From positions 1-64,000 of the forward strand of contig JAHJSA010000013.1 in the NCBI GenBank assembly GCA_018830645.1: a stretch of 64,000 bases of DNA. Direction: 5' to 3'. Position 1 is the stretch's first letter. Each line of letters opens with the position of its first letter. This DNA is from Actinomycetota bacterium (GTDB lineage Bacteria > Actinomycetota > Thermoleophilia > RBG-16-64-13). The notes under the pieces are model-generated. The model was not told where the DNA came from. It worked only from the letters and a program-made list of their open reading frames with translations, and did not search any database. The position numbers and the translations under genes are program-made. Shown one piece after another: positions 51,050 through 60,135 of the stretch.

Positions 51050-52426
51050 ATGGCGTATCGTCAATGGGAGATCATGGAGCGTGCCGCGACCGGGCCCTTC
51101 ATGGAAGAGAAGGAGTTCCTCAATAAGCGGATCACCGCGAAGATGCGCGAGGTGATCAAGAAGTACGGTGTGAAGTACGACCCGGCCCATCCGGTGCCTG
51201 CGGACGACGCCATGGCCGACGCCGTGTGGCAGGCGGCCTGGGAGTTCTTCCGCGACGTGGGCGTGTACAACCAGGACACGCACCGCATCATGGAGTTCTC
51301 CGAGGAGGAGATGCGCGAGGCCCTCTACTGCGCGCCCTCGAGCTACACCGTGGGCGTGGGCAAGGACTCGCGGGTGTTCGGTCACCGCACGGTGGAAGAC
51401 CCGCGGCCGCCTTTCGTGATCTTCAGCCCCGACATCACCTACGACGAGGCCGACTTCTTCCAGGCCTGCGTCGCGTATCTCAAGGAACCCCTGCTGGACG
51501 CCATCTGCTCGCCGCTCCTCGAGGACTTCCAGGGTCGGGCCATCCAGTCGAAGACGCCGTTCGAGATCGGCGGCTCCATGCAGCACGCCATGCACCTTCG
51601 GAGCGCCGCCCGGCTCATGGGCGTGCCCGGGGTATGCATGATCGCGGTGGGGACGGCCGAGACCGACGTGGCCCAGGTGGCGGTGAGCCAGCCGGATTGG
51701 GGCATCCGTCCCTCGGACGGCCGCCTCGTGAGCTCGATCACCGAGATGATGACCAACAACGCCATGCTGAACAAAGGTGCCCACTACCAGATGTACGGCT
51801 CCTTCAGCGGCAACCTGACCGGCACCATCTACGGAGCGTACGCCGGCGGCGCGGAAGGCACGGCCATCATGCAGGCGGCGTACCACCTGATGGGGCTGCT
51901 CACCTACGGCTGCCAGTTCCAGCAGAACTTCCCCTTCCACCTGAAGTACGGCTCCAACACAGGTCGGGAGATGCTCTGGGTGGTGAGCATGTACTCCCAA
52001 GCGGTGTCACGGAACACGCACCTGGTGCAGGACTCGAACGGCTTCGCGAACGCGGGCCCCGGCACCGACATGCTGTTCTACGAAGCGGCGGCGCATGCCA
52101 TGACGAGCACCGTGTCGGGCGCCAACCTGTGGGAGCACGCCCCGGCCCGCAACAAGCACGCCAATCACGGCACCCCGCTCGAGGCGCGCTTCGCCGCCGA
52201 GGTGGGTCACGCCGTCGCTCGCCAAGGCATGAAACGTGGGCAGGCCGACGAGATCGTGAACGCGCTGCTGGCGAAGTACGAGGAGAACATCGCCGACGCG
52301 CCGATCGGCCAGACGTTCCAGGAACTCTACGACGTGGCGAAGGCTGTGCCCACGCCCGAGTACTTCGACCTGTACAAGAAGGTGAAGGAAGAGGTGCACG
52401 AGATGGGCGTGGAGTTCATCTACTAG
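51050..52426 (+). CDS. MtmB-family methyltransferase homologue lacking pyrrolysine
   Basis: The 458-aa protein has the length and landmarks of archaeal monomethylamine methyltransferase MtmB: N-terminal KKYGVKYDPAHPVPADD, DTHRIMEFSEEEM, SKTPFEIGGSMQHAM, SGANLWEHAPARNKHANHG and C-terminal APIGQTFQELYDV and TPEYFDLYKKV. At residues 199-201, where MtmB carries its essential Pyl202, the sequence reads MIAVGTAETD, so a plain Val/Ala replaces pyrrolysine and no UAG interrupts the frame. It starts 2 nt after the corrinoid gene stop. A different methylated substrate or mechanism from archaeal MtmB is implied. Confidence 0.85.
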   Translation: MAYRQWEIMERAATGPFMEEKEFLNKRITAKMREVIKKYGVKYDPAHPVPADDAMADAVWQAAWEFFRDVGVYNQDTHRIMEFSEEEMREALYCAPSSYTVGVGKDSRVFGHRTVEDPRPPFVIFSPDITYDEADFFQACVAYLKEPLLDAICSPLLEDFQGRAIQSKTPFEIGGSMQHAMHLRSAARLMGVPGVCMIAVGTAETDVAQVAVSQPDWGIRPSDGRLVSSITEMMTNNAMLNKGAHYQMYGSFSGNLTGTIYGAYAGGAEGTAIMQAAYHLMGLLTYGCQFQQNFPFHLKYGSNTGREMLWVVSMYSQAVSRNTHLVQDSNGFANAGPGTDMLFYEAAAHAMTSTVSGANLWEHAPARNKHANHGTPLEARFAAEVGHAVARQGMKRGQADEIVNALLAKYEENIADAPIGQTFQELYDVAKAVPTPEYFDLYKKVKEEVHEMGVEFIY

Positions 52427-52439
52427 AGGTCACATCCGC

Positions 52440-52470
52440 CGGGTGGGGCGCGCCGTGGGCGCCACCCGGC
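52440..52470 (+). terminator. Hairpin terminator of the methyltransferase operon
   Basis: CCGGGTGGGGCGC and GGCGCCACCCGG form an 11-12-bp GC stem around a short loop 14 bp after the MtmB-like stop codon. Confidence 0.65.
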
Positions 52471-52507
52471 CGGACTCATGCAGATGCCCGACGTCGCGGT
52501 CGGCTTG

Positions 52508-53464
52508 TCAGGCGGCCGCGCCGCGGCCGCGACCTGATACCAGGCGGTACGTTCGGACAAGGGCGATCACTCCCACGATGGCGAAGGCCACCGCCGCCAC
52601 CATCTTGAGCAAAGGTTCAAGAGAGGCAGTCTCCGCGAGCGGCCCGGTCGCCAGCATGCTCCCGAGGATACCCAGGGTGAACACCGAGAGTCCGATCTCC
52701 AGCGCGCGGGTGAGAGGGCGCCAGTGACCGGCCGCGAGCACGCTCGCCGACAGCGCGATCTCCATGAGCCACAGAGCTGTGAGCCAGGGTACGAACCCGA
52801 AGAACACTTCGGAGAGCAGCGGGATCACCGTGACTTCCCCGTCATCAAGGCTGATGCCCTGGAAGAGGTGGGGGTACCAGTTGAAGATGACGATCGCCGC
52901 CGCCGCCATGCCGATGCCCACGACGATGTCGGCCAGGCTGTAGCGGTCGGGCGTGGTGGCCGGGGGCAGGCTGCGCACGTCCCACGTCTTCCCCTTGCCC
53001 GGCCGGCTCGCGACCTCGCGTCCGGTAAAGCGCTCGATCAGCGCGAACACGACGACCAGCGTCGCGAAGGTCTGCACGATCCCCCTGAGGAGGCCGTCGA
53101 GCGCTGCAAGCGGCTCGAACCCTGCGCGGTCGGTGCCTGCCGCCACGGCGATGCCGAAGAGCCACAACCCCGCCACCACCACGAGCACGATCGACGCGAC
53201 CGTAATGAAGTGTGGGAAGAGAGCCGGTCCGATCAGGTAGCGTTCCGGCTGAGAATCGGCCGCCAACCGCTTCGGGTCGCCGAAACCTTCGAGAACGCGC
53301 AGCACGGTTTCCTCGTCAGCCTGCTCCGGGTCGGGGAAGCCGGCTGCTTCCAGCCCGTCGTGGATGAGGGAACGTATCTCCAACTCTGCGTCGCCCGCCT
53401 TCTTCGCGGGCAGTGCGCCTCCGACCGCAGTCACGTATCGGTCGATCCACTCCGCGGGTCTCAT
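52508..53464 (-). CDS. HAAS/DUF1700-type membrane protein
   Basis: ATG 53464 overlaps the PadR stop (ATGA); 318 aa. An N-terminal HAAS-like helical domain (WIDRYVTAVGGALPAKKAGDAELEIRS region, residues 4-60, and EETVLRVLEGFGDPKRLAA) is followed by about seven membrane segments such as FPHFITVASIVLVVVAGLWLF and VFFGFVPWLTALWLMEIALS. Such proteins are regularly encoded directly after PadR repressors and are proposed partners of membrane stress systems. Function is unproven. Confidence 0.82.
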   Translation of the reverse strand: MRPAEWIDRYVTAVGGALPAKKAGDAELEIRSLIHDGLEAAGFPDPEQADEETVLRVLEGFGDPKRLAADSQPERYLIGPALFPHFITVASIVLVVVAGLWLFGIAVAAGTDRAGFEPLAALDGLLRGIVQTFATLVVVFALIERFTGREVASRPGKGKTWDVRSLPPATTPDRYSLADIVVGIGMAAAAIVIFNWYPHLFQGISLDDGEVTVIPLLSEVFFGFVPWLTALWLMEIALSASVLAAGHWRPLTRALEIGLSVFTLGILGSMLATGPLAETASLEPLLKMVAAVAFAIVGVIALVRTYRLVSGRGRGAAA

Positions 53465-53823
53465 CTCTCCTGCTCCTTTCCTATTCCCAGGTTGTCCAGG
53501 GTGCCTACGAGGTCCCGCCACGCCGAGGTGAGCTCACTCAGGGTGTTGGCGCCCGCCGGGCTCAACTTGTAGTAGCGGCGCGGGCGCTGGTCGTCGACCA
53601 CCTGCCATTCACTCTCGAGAAGCCCCTGGCCCTCGAGGCGCCGCAGCAGGGGGTAGAGGGTGCCTTCGCTGATCTCGACTCCGGCGTCCGCGAGAGACTG
53701 CTTCAGCGAGTAGCCGTACTGGAGCGCGCGGCACTCGTTCAGCACCACCAGTACGAGAGCGCCCCGGCGCAGCTCCGACGTGAGGCTGTTCGATGGATCA
53801 AGCTGTGGGTGGTGCGTTACCAT
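53461..53823 (-). CDS. PadR-family transcriptional repressor
   Basis: ATG 53823 gives 120 aa. The PadR winged helix shows LRRGALVLVVLNECRALQYGYSL as helix 1-2 landmarks, LADAGVEISEGTLYPLLRRLEGQGLL (recognition helix and wing start) and RRYYKLSPAGANTL (wing). A dimerising C-terminal helix (ELTSAWRDLVGTLDNL) follows. A promoter with a 23-bp inverted repeat overlaps its start, indicating autoregulation of the PadR-HAAS pair. Confidence 0.93.
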   Translation of the reverse strand: MVTHHPQLDPSNSLTSELRRGALVLVVLNECRALQYGYSLKQSLADAGVEISEGTLYPLLRRLEGQGLLESEWQVVDDQRPRRYYKLSPAGANTLSELTSAWRDLVGTLDNLGIGKEQER

Positions 53824-53830
53824 GAAACCA

Positions 53831-53860
53831 AGAATACATGGTGGCACACAGTATTGTCAA
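53831..53860 (-). promoter_or_regulatory. Leaderless promoter with PadR-like operator
   Basis: TTGACA (53860-53855) and TATTCT (53836-53831) with an 18-bp spacer precede the PadR ATG by 7 nt, so the transcript should be leaderless. AATAC-N13-GTATT (53833-53855) forms an inverted repeat inside the promoter, a good candidate for the PadR operator. Confidence 0.75.
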
Positions 53861-53912
53861 GCGGGAGCACCCCGGGCGGTCCGGGCACGTCCCGGGTCCT
53901 ACGCGAGGTGGG

Positions 53913-56051
53913 TCAGTCCGGCTGGCGCATCCCGTCGCGCCCGGTGAGAGCCGGGATGACCAACAAGGCGGTAAGCGCAGCCGTCGTCATAGAAACCCAC
54001 ATGATCATCGAGACCTGCCCGTGGTACTTGAGGGGGCTGAGCCACAGAGCGGTAAGACCGATCGCGATGCCGAGGGCGTTCGCGATTATCGGCCGACCCG
54101 CCTTGTCGATCGCGCGCAGCACGTATCCCGGACCATCGGCCCGGGCCCGTTCGATCGCGGCCACGAAGTGTATCGAGTAGTCGATGCCCACACCCAGGAC
54201 GATGCTCGAGGCGATAGCCGTGAGCAGGTTGAGCTGGATGCCCGAGTCGGCCAGGAATCCAAGCAGCGTGAGGATGGTGAGCACGAGGGGCACGAGCGCC
54301 ACCAAGGTCAGTCGCACGCGTCGGTAGGCGATGAGGAGCATCACGATCACCAGGGCGAAGGCGGCTAGGAGCGATCGACCCTGCGCGCGCAGCACGAGGC
54401 GGGCCATCTCGTCCCAGAGAACGGTCATGCCGGTGAGGGTGCGGATCTCGGGCTGGGTGGCCGCGAAGTCCAACCACCCGCGAAGGTCGGCGGTCGTGAA
54501 GTCCGAGGGGAAGAGCACGAAGCGCAACCCGTCGGAGGAGACCATCCGGCCGAGTGGCGACACGGTCGTCCCGCTCGCGAGGCCTGCCACGACGCCGGGT
54601 AGCTCTGCGGGGGGCACGTCCGCCAGGAGGTCTGCGGCGGAGAACACCCTCCTCACACCGGGGAGGCTCTCCAACTCGCGGGACACTTCGAGGATGCCGG
54701 GCAGCTGCCCGAGGCCCGCCGCCGGGTCGAGCACGAACTCGCCCATGAGAGGGGTCGCTCCCCCGAAGACCTCTTCCATCTTCGCGAAGTCGGCGCGGAC
54801 GGGGTCGTCGTCCTTGAAGAAGAAGAGCTGGTCGGTGTCCACTGCTATGCGGGGGATGGAGAACGCCGCAAAAGCGAGGAGACCCACCGTCAGCACCGCG
54901 GCCACCCAGCGCCGGCGGGCAAGAGCTTTGACCGCCCCCGTGAGCCGCGGGCCGAGCAACGCCCCGCTGGGCTTGCTGGTGATCTCGGCGCGCGAGAGGA
55001 GTGCCGGCAGGAAGAAGAACGAGATCACTCCGGCGAAGACGATGCCCACAGCTGCGAAGACGCCCATCTGCTGCATGGGACCGACTCCCGTGGCGAGCAG
55101 TGAAAGGAAGCCGGCCGCGGTCGACACAGTGGTGAGGATCATGGGCACGCCGATGTCGCGCAATGTGGTGGTGACGCGCTCCACCTTGTCGTCGGTACGC
55201 CTGGCCTCCTCCTGGTAGTGAGTCACGAAATGCAGGCCGTCGGCCGAGCCCATCACGATCACGAAGATGGGCACGATCACGCTCACGATGTCGATGCGTA
55301 TCCCGAGCCCCGAGAGGAGGCCGAAGGTCCAGACAGAGGCGAGAGCGGCCGGCACGATCGCCATCACGGTGAGCTTTCGGTCGCCGATCGTGACGTAGAA
55401 GGTGAGTAGCAGCAGGCCCATCACGACCGGAGGGATCACCAGGAGGAACCAGGTGATCATGTCGATCACCCGGGCGAAGATCACCGGGTTGCCCGTGAGC
55501 GTGAGCTCGAGGCCGTCGGGCGGATAGGCTTCCACGAAACGGGCTAGGTCGCGGGCGAGTCCGGTCGCGTCTCCCTCGGGAACGACGAGGGTCAGGGTGC
55601 TGCGGCCGTCTTCAGAGAGGAGCAGCCCGGCGATGGGGCCCGCGAAGACCGCCTTCTCGAGCGCCGCAGGGGGCAGCGCAGCCACAGCGTCCGCGGTCAG
55701 CGTGGCGCCGGTGAGCGGGTCGGTCTGGGGGACGATCGTCGCCACGCCCCCGACGCCCTCGAGTTTGGAGATCGCGTCGCGCAGTCCGATCAACTCCACG
55801 AGGGCGTCCGCGTCGCGGAAGGTGCGGCCCTCTGGCAGGGACACGAGCACGTTCACCGGGTCGCCGGTGTCGTACTTCTCCTGAAGCTCAACGAAGTCGC
55901 GCCCCACCTCGTTGCCCTCCGTCATGAACTGCGTGACGTCGGCGTTGAACGAGATACGGAACAGCGCGACCACAGCCAGTAGGGTGATCAGCCCGGTCAG
56001 GCCGAGCACGCGCTTGTGGTGCTTCACGATCAGAGCGGCGATGCGTTCCAT
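53913..56051 (-). CDS. MMPL/RND-superfamily transporter
   Basis: A 712-aa protein with twelve predicted membrane segments in two 1+5 halves, each with a large external loop. Landmarks are SVIVPIFVIVMGSADGLHFVTHY (shown as the second-half of the first core, with the DGLHF motif) and LLTAIASSIVLGVGIDYSIHFV, the conserved GxGxDYxIH region. The family exports lipids or hopanoids using proton motive force. It follows a small lipoprotein gene by 6 bp, probably one operon. Confidence 0.92.
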   Translation of the reverse strand: MERIAALIVKHHKRVLGLTGLITLLAVVALFRISFNADVTQFMTEGNEVGRDFVELQEKYDTGDPVNVLVSLPEGRTFRDADALVELIGLRDAISKLEGVGGVATIVPQTDPLTGATLTADAVAALPPAALEKAVFAGPIAGLLLSEDGRSTLTLVVPEGDATGLARDLARFVEAYPPDGLELTLTGNPVIFARVIDMITWFLLVIPPVVMGLLLLTFYVTIGDRKLTVMAIVPAALASVWTFGLLSGLGIRIDIVSVIVPIFVIVMGSADGLHFVTHYQEEARRTDDKVERVTTTLRDIGVPMILTTVSTAAGFLSLLATGVGPMQQMGVFAAVGIVFAGVISFFFLPALLSRAEITSKPSGALLGPRLTGAVKALARRRWVAAVLTVGLLAFAAFSIPRIAVDTDQLFFFKDDDPVRADFAKMEEVFGGATPLMGEFVLDPAAGLGQLPGILEVSRELESLPGVRRVFSAADLLADVPPAELPGVVAGLASGTTVSPLGRMVSSDGLRFVLFPSDFTTADLRGWLDFAATQPEIRTLTGMTVLWDEMARLVLRAQGRSLLAAFALVIVMLLIAYRRVRLTLVALVPLVLTILTLLGFLADSGIQLNLLTAIASSIVLGVGIDYSIHFVAAIERARADGPGYVLRAIDKAGRPIIANALGIAIGLTALWLSPLKYHGQVSMIMWVSMTTAALTALLVIPALTGRDGMRQPD

Positions 56052-56057
56052 GCCTGC

Positions 56058-56453
56058 CTAGTCGCCGATATTGACGTTCAACATGGCGATGACGCCGGCG
56101 GGTTCCACGAGGATGTCGTACGTGTCGTCTGAGAACTTGTTATCGCCCTCGTACAGGCCTTCGTTGCTCCGGGCGTCCCAGTAGAGGTCGGCGCTCACCG
56201 GCTCCATATCGACGAAGTACTGCGTCTCCAGCTTGGTGACCGCGTCACGCTCCATCCCCCCGATCTGCCACGCGTAGTTCGCCTTCTCGTTCAGGCTGTT
56301 GATCGCGACGTCGTCGAGTTCGAGGTACTCGCCCACTGGGGCGGGGTTCTGGGCGTTCTCCACCTTGGCTTTCAGCTCTTCGCAGCCGGTGAGGGACGCA
56401 AGGATCAGCAGTCCTGCCGCCGCAGTCAGTAGGATCCGAGTCGTCTTCTTCAT
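56058..56453 (-). CDS. Small lipoprotein encoded with the MMPL transporter
   Basis: A 131-aa protein with a lipoprotein signal peptide: MKKTTRILLTAAAGLLILAS then lipobox LTGC. The mature part is acidic with no recognised family; segments DVAINSLNEKANYAWQIGG and KFSDDTYDILVEPAGVIAML resemble a small beta-rich domain. Its position in front of the MMPL gene suggests a periplasmic/external accessory or cargo-handling role (inference). Confidence 0.75.
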   Translation of the reverse strand: MKKTTRILLTAAAGLLILASLTGCEELKAKVENAQNPAPVGEYLELDDVAINSLNEKANYAWQIGGMERDAVTKLETQYFVDMEPVSADLYWDARSNEGLYEGDNKFSDDTYDILVEPAGVIAMLNVNIGD

Positions 56454-56583
56454 GTGCGTCGCTCACCTTTCGTCTTGTGCGTCGATGCCGGTGGGCGGAC
56501 TCGCGCGAAGCGTTCCCATCGTCCTAGCCGACCGCAAGATTTCACATGGGACTGCGTGCGGGGAAGGGAGCTCGACGCGCCGA

Positions 56584-57174
56584 TCAGCGAGGCTTCGGTA
56601 TTGCCGGCTGTTGTATCTCGATCTCGATGATGTCGGCGCCAAGTTGGCCGGGCTCGGCCAGGTGCATCTCGCGCGGTGCGCCGGCCGGTAGGTAGGGGCG
56701 CTCGCGCACCCAGCTCGCCAGCCGCTCGTAGGCGTGCACTGATCCTCCGGCCGCTCCGCGGTAGTAGACCACCGCGGCCAGGATGCGCGGTACCTCGCGC
56801 ACCTCCAGGACGTCACCCGGCGCAAGGTGAGACGGCGACGGCGCTCGGTGAGTGGCTCCCATCGTCGCGGCTCCGTCGTTGGCTTCGAGGAGAGCCGCCC
56901 GGGCTCTTGCGGCTTCCGGCTTCGACGTGGGTAGGCAGACCCCGTATCTGCGGACGGCGGATGGGTCTGGAGTGGGCCGGTCGAAGAACAGGCAGACGGT
57001 GCTCCCGGTGGGGAGCACGTCCACGTCGGCCGACCATCGCTTGAGTCTGGAGAACGACTCCGCGAGGGTCTCGTATGGGCCGCGGTTCGCGAGCATCACC
57101 GCCGTGAACTCGGGGATGTGTCTCAACTGCACTTCGCCGACCACGCTCTGGTCGGCCGCTTGTCTGTCCGTCAT
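56584..57174 (-). CDS. GyrI-like/BmrR-type effector-binding protein
   Basis: The protein is 196 aa and consists of a GyrI-like small-molecule-binding fold without a DNA-binding domain. Typical strands are VGEVQLRHIPEFTAVMLANR, YGVCLPTS, VREVPRILAAVVYYRG and a final IIEIEIQQP. The repeated SHS2 arrangement (about 10-110 and 115-190) fits. Stand-alone members bind hydrophobic ligands or act as hydrolases; the role here is unknown. It follows the MMPL-lipoprotein operon region in the same orientation. Confidence 0.75.
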   Translation of the reverse strand: MTDRQAADQSVVGEVQLRHIPEFTAVMLANRGPYETLAESFSRLKRWSADVDVLPTGSTVCLFFDRPTPDPSAVRRYGVCLPTSKPEAARARAALLEANDGAATMGATHRAPSPSHLAPGDVLEVREVPRILAAVVYYRGAAGGSVHAYERLASWVRERPYLPAGAPREMHLAEPGQLGADIIEIEIQQPAIPKPR

Positions 57175-57202
57175 CAGTACTCCCTGTGTTTCGTTCCGCC
57201 GG

Positions 57203-57655
57203 CTAGCGCAAACCTTCGAGAACGCGCCTCAGAGTGCGCGCGAAATGCTCTCGGTCTTCCTCCTCGAGCGGAGAGGGTCCGCGGGTCCTTCCGCCGCGGC
57301 GTCTGTGAACCTGCTCGGCGTGGCGCACTGCGAGTTCCATGTCGATAGTCTCGGGCAGGTACTCGCGCCCGCGGAAGGCGAGCGCGCGGGCTCCGCGCCC
57401 GAGCACCATGGCGGCGAGGCCCAGGTCTCCGGTCACTACGATGTCCTCGGGCTGGAGGCGGCTGATGATGGCGAAGTCGGCAACGTCCTGCCCTGCGCCC
57501 ACCTCCACCGCCTCTACGCCCGCGCGCCCGGCGTGGCGCGCCAGGTTCTGCGTGGTGTTGCCCACCAGTACCACCGGTATCTTGTGGGTGCGGCCCGCAG
57601 CGAGCACTTCTTTCGTCACCGGGCAGGCATCCGCGTCTACGTATAGAGTAGTCAT
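57203..57655 (-). CDS. YaiI/YqxD (DUF188) family protein
   Basis: ATG 57655 gives 150 aa starting MTTLYVDADACPVTKEV, the family signature with acidic metal-binding residues, followed by VGAGQDVADFAII, DIVVTGDLGLAAMVLGRGARAL and LPETIDMELAVRHA. This NYN/PIN-like fold is proposed to be a metal-dependent nuclease. It is divergent from the molybdopterin oxidoreductase gene; a TACACT hexamer lies 9 nt before the ATG. Confidence 0.92.
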   Translation of the reverse strand: MTTLYVDADACPVTKEVLAAGRTHKIPVVLVGNTTQNLARHAGRAGVEAVEVGAGQDVADFAIISRLQPEDIVVTGDLGLAAMVLGRGARALAFRGREYLPETIDMELAVRHAEQVHRRRGGRTRGPSPLEEEDREHFARTLRRVLEGLR

Positions 57656-57821
57656 GCTGTGCCCAGTGTAGCGCGCCGCGAGGGAGCGCGCCGAGGGTCC
57701 GGGGTCTTGCGGCCGGGAGATCGCGTCACTAGACTCCTGCATGAGGTGCTCCCGAATCCACCAGCGCCTTCAGCCGGCCGAGCGTGTTTCCGCGGCCGAG
57801 GCGCATCGAAAGGAACGCGTG

Positions 57822-59927
57822 ATGGAGTCCACACGACCCGACGTGAAGTGCTTGGTTCCCGATGGAGTCACCAAGACCACGTGCATGCAGTGCCCGTGGG
57901 GCTGCGGCATCGAGGTGGCCATCGAGGGCGGCGCGATCGCGCGCATCGCCGGCAACAAGTCACACCTGTTCAGCAAGGGCATCGTATGCCCCAAGGGACT
58001 CGCCTCGCCCGAGGTCATGCTGCACCCCGACCGCATCACGACGCCCATGCGCCGCACCTCGGAGGGGTGGCAGCCGATCGGGTGGGACGACGCCTACGAC
58101 ATCCTCGTGGAGAACCTCACCAAGATCAAAGATGAGTATGGCCCGAAAGCCCTGGCGGTGGCCATCGGTATGCCGGTGCTCCTTGGAGGTAACTCCACCG
58201 TCAGCTTCCTCCGCCGGTTCTGCGACATCTACGGCACGCCGAATTGCTTCTCGGTGGAGAGTATCTGTTTCCGCTGTCAGATCATCGGTCGGATCCTGAC
58301 TCTCGGGACGTATCAAGTGCCCGACATCGACAACAGCGCCTGCGTGCTGGTGTGGGGCAACAACCCTGATGCTTCCGCTCCGCCCACCGCCGGTCGGGTG
58401 AGGGAAGCCCTGCGCAAAGGCGCCACTCTTCTGGTGATAGACCCCCGCGTGACTCCCATGGCGGAGAAGGCGCACCTGCACCTCCAGGTGCGGCCCGGCA
58501 CCGACACAGCTCTCGCCCTCGGCATGATGAACGTGATGATCGTGGAGGATCTGTACGATCGCGAGTTCGTGGAGCGTTGGACTCTGGGTTTCGGCGAGTT
58601 GGCGAAGGTGGCCGCCGAGTATTCGCTCGAGACTGTCGCATCCATCACGGGTGTGCCCGCGGAGAAGATCGCCGAGGCGGCCCGGATATTCGCCGGAGCC
58701 CCGTCGGCCTGCATCGCACAGGGCACGAACTCCCTCGACCAGCACACCATCGGGTTGCAGAACTCCCGATGCGTAGCGATCCTGCAGGCTATCACCGGCA
58801 ACATCGACACCACCGGCGGTTTCGTGAGCACGTCGAAGGTGGCCTTGAGCCCCATCCGGATGCCCGAGAAGATGGAGGGGGAGCCGCTCGGCGCCGACCG
58901 TTTCCCGCTCTTCAACGAGGTGTGGGGTCGGAACTTCGGCGAAGGGCAGTCCATGCTGCTCGCCGACACCATCCTCACGAGCGATCCGTACCCCATTCGG
59001 GGCATGATTGTCTCGGCCTCGAACCCGGTGATCACCTGGCCGGGGGGCAGGAAGCTCGAGCGGGCGCTCGAGAGCCTCGACTTCCTCGCCGTCATGGACC
59101 TCTTCATGACGCCCACCGCTACGAAGGCCCACCTTTTCCTACCGGCCGCGACGTACCTCGAGCGGGTGGAACTCTGCGACTACTACGGCACCCTGCACGC
59201 CGTCCCCTACGTGGGCATGCGCAGGAAGCTGTTCCAGGTTGGAGACGCGGTCTCCGACTTGGACTTCTGGATCGAGCTCGGGCGGCGCATGGGCTACGGC
59301 AAGTGGTTCCCCTGGGAGAGCGTCACCGAGGCGCTCGACTACGCCCTCGAGCCCTCGGGCCTCTCGATGGGCCAGCTGGACGCGCTGCCCGATGGCGGCA
59401 TGCCGTTCGGCACCGTGAGGCTGGGCTACTCAGAGAAGAAGGGCGGCTTCGCGACCCCCTCGCGCAAGATCGAGCTGTACTCGGAGACGCTTGCGGAACT
59501 CGGGCACGACCCCGTGCCGCGGCACAAGGAGTCCCCCGACCAGATAGTGGTGACGGACGCGACCGGCGAGACCGAGTACCCGCTCATACTGACCACGGGG
59601 GCCCGGACCTTGCAGTACCTGCACTCGCAGCATCGTGACATCGAGAAGCTGGCAAAGCGTGGCCGGGATCCTCTCGCCGAACTCCATCCGGCGACCGCGG
59701 CGGCGGCGGGTATCGGCGAGGGCGACGCGATCGAGATCGAGACGCCGCTCGGCTCTGTGACGATGAAGGCGCGGCTGATCGAGTCGATGTTGCCCGACGT
59801 GGTCAGCCTGCCTCACGGTTGGAACGATGCCAGCGTGAACGACATCACGGGCGACTACATCGGCGACCCCATCACCGGTTACCCGATCTTGAAGTCGAAG
59901 CGCTGCCGCATCCGGGCGGGCGCCTGA
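57822..59927 (+). CDS. Molybdopterin oxidoreductase catalytic subunit
   Basis: ATG 57822 gives 701 aa. The N-terminal [4Fe-4S] site is CMQCPWGCGI then GIVCPKG (C-x2-C-x3-C-x26-C). The Mo-bisMGD domains follow, with the probable metal ligand Cys in SVESICFRC, WGNNPDASAP, IDPRVTPMAEKAHLHL and the C-terminal dinucleotide-binding domain PLILTTGART to PHGWNDASVND. No electron-transfer or membrane subunit is encoded next to it and no Tat signal is present, so it is a cytoplasmic stand-alone enzyme of the Phs/Psr/acetylene-hydratase-like branch. The substrate is unknown. Confidence 0.9.
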   Translation: MESTRPDVKCLVPDGVTKTTCMQCPWGCGIEVAIEGGAIARIAGNKSHLFSKGIVCPKGLASPEVMLHPDRITTPMRRTSEGWQPIGWDDAYDILVENLTKIKDEYGPKALAVAIGMPVLLGGNSTVSFLRRFCDIYGTPNCFSVESICFRCQIIGRILTLGTYQVPDIDNSACVLVWGNNPDASAPPTAGRVREALRKGATLLVIDPRVTPMAEKAHLHLQVRPGTDTALALGMMNVMIVEDLYDREFVERWTLGFGELAKVAAEYSLETVASITGVPAEKIAEAARIFAGAPSACIAQGTNSLDQHTIGLQNSRCVAILQAITGNIDTTGGFVSTSKVALSPIRMPEKMEGEPLGADRFPLFNEVWGRNFGEGQSMLLADTILTSDPYPIRGMIVSASNPVITWPGGRKLERALESLDFLAVMDLFMTPTATKAHLFLPAATYLERVELCDYYGTLHAVPYVGMRRKLFQVGDAVSDLDFWIELGRRMGYGKWFPWESVTEALDYALEPSGLSMGQLDALPDGGMPFGTVRLGYSEKKGGFATPSRKIELYSETLAELGHDPVPRHKESPDQIVVTDATGETEYPLILTTGARTLQYLHSQHRDIEKLAKRGRDPLAELHPATAAAAGIGEGDAIEIETPLGSVTMKARLIESMLPDVVSLPHGWNDASVNDITGDYIGDPITGYPILKSKRCRIRAGA

Positions 59928-59940
59928 CCTATGACAGAGG

Positions 59941-59966
59941 CGGGGGCGGCCGTCGTGCCGCCCCCG
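59941..59966 (+). terminator. Hairpin after the molybdopterin enzyme gene
   Basis: CGGGGGCGGC and GCCGCCCCCG form a perfect 10-bp stem with a 6-nt loop 13 bp beyond the stop codon. Confidence 0.7.
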
Positions 59967-60135
59967 CTCGCACTTCCACGTCTCTTCTGCCTGCGCGTCT
60001 CGCCTTGGCGTGCGACGTGCTGGGGAATGCGCCCTCACTCGACCTCGCAGTATCTTTACGGCAACTTGACCCGCGTAGGGCATGCTTCCTCAAACGATGT
60101 CGCGCCTGGCAAGCCTTTCGCAAGGAGACCGCACA

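Noticed and set aside
50406-52426. Pyrrolysine UAG in the methyltransferase genes
   Set aside because: No in-frame UAG exists; the UAG at 51045-51047 is the ordinary stop of the corrinoid gene.
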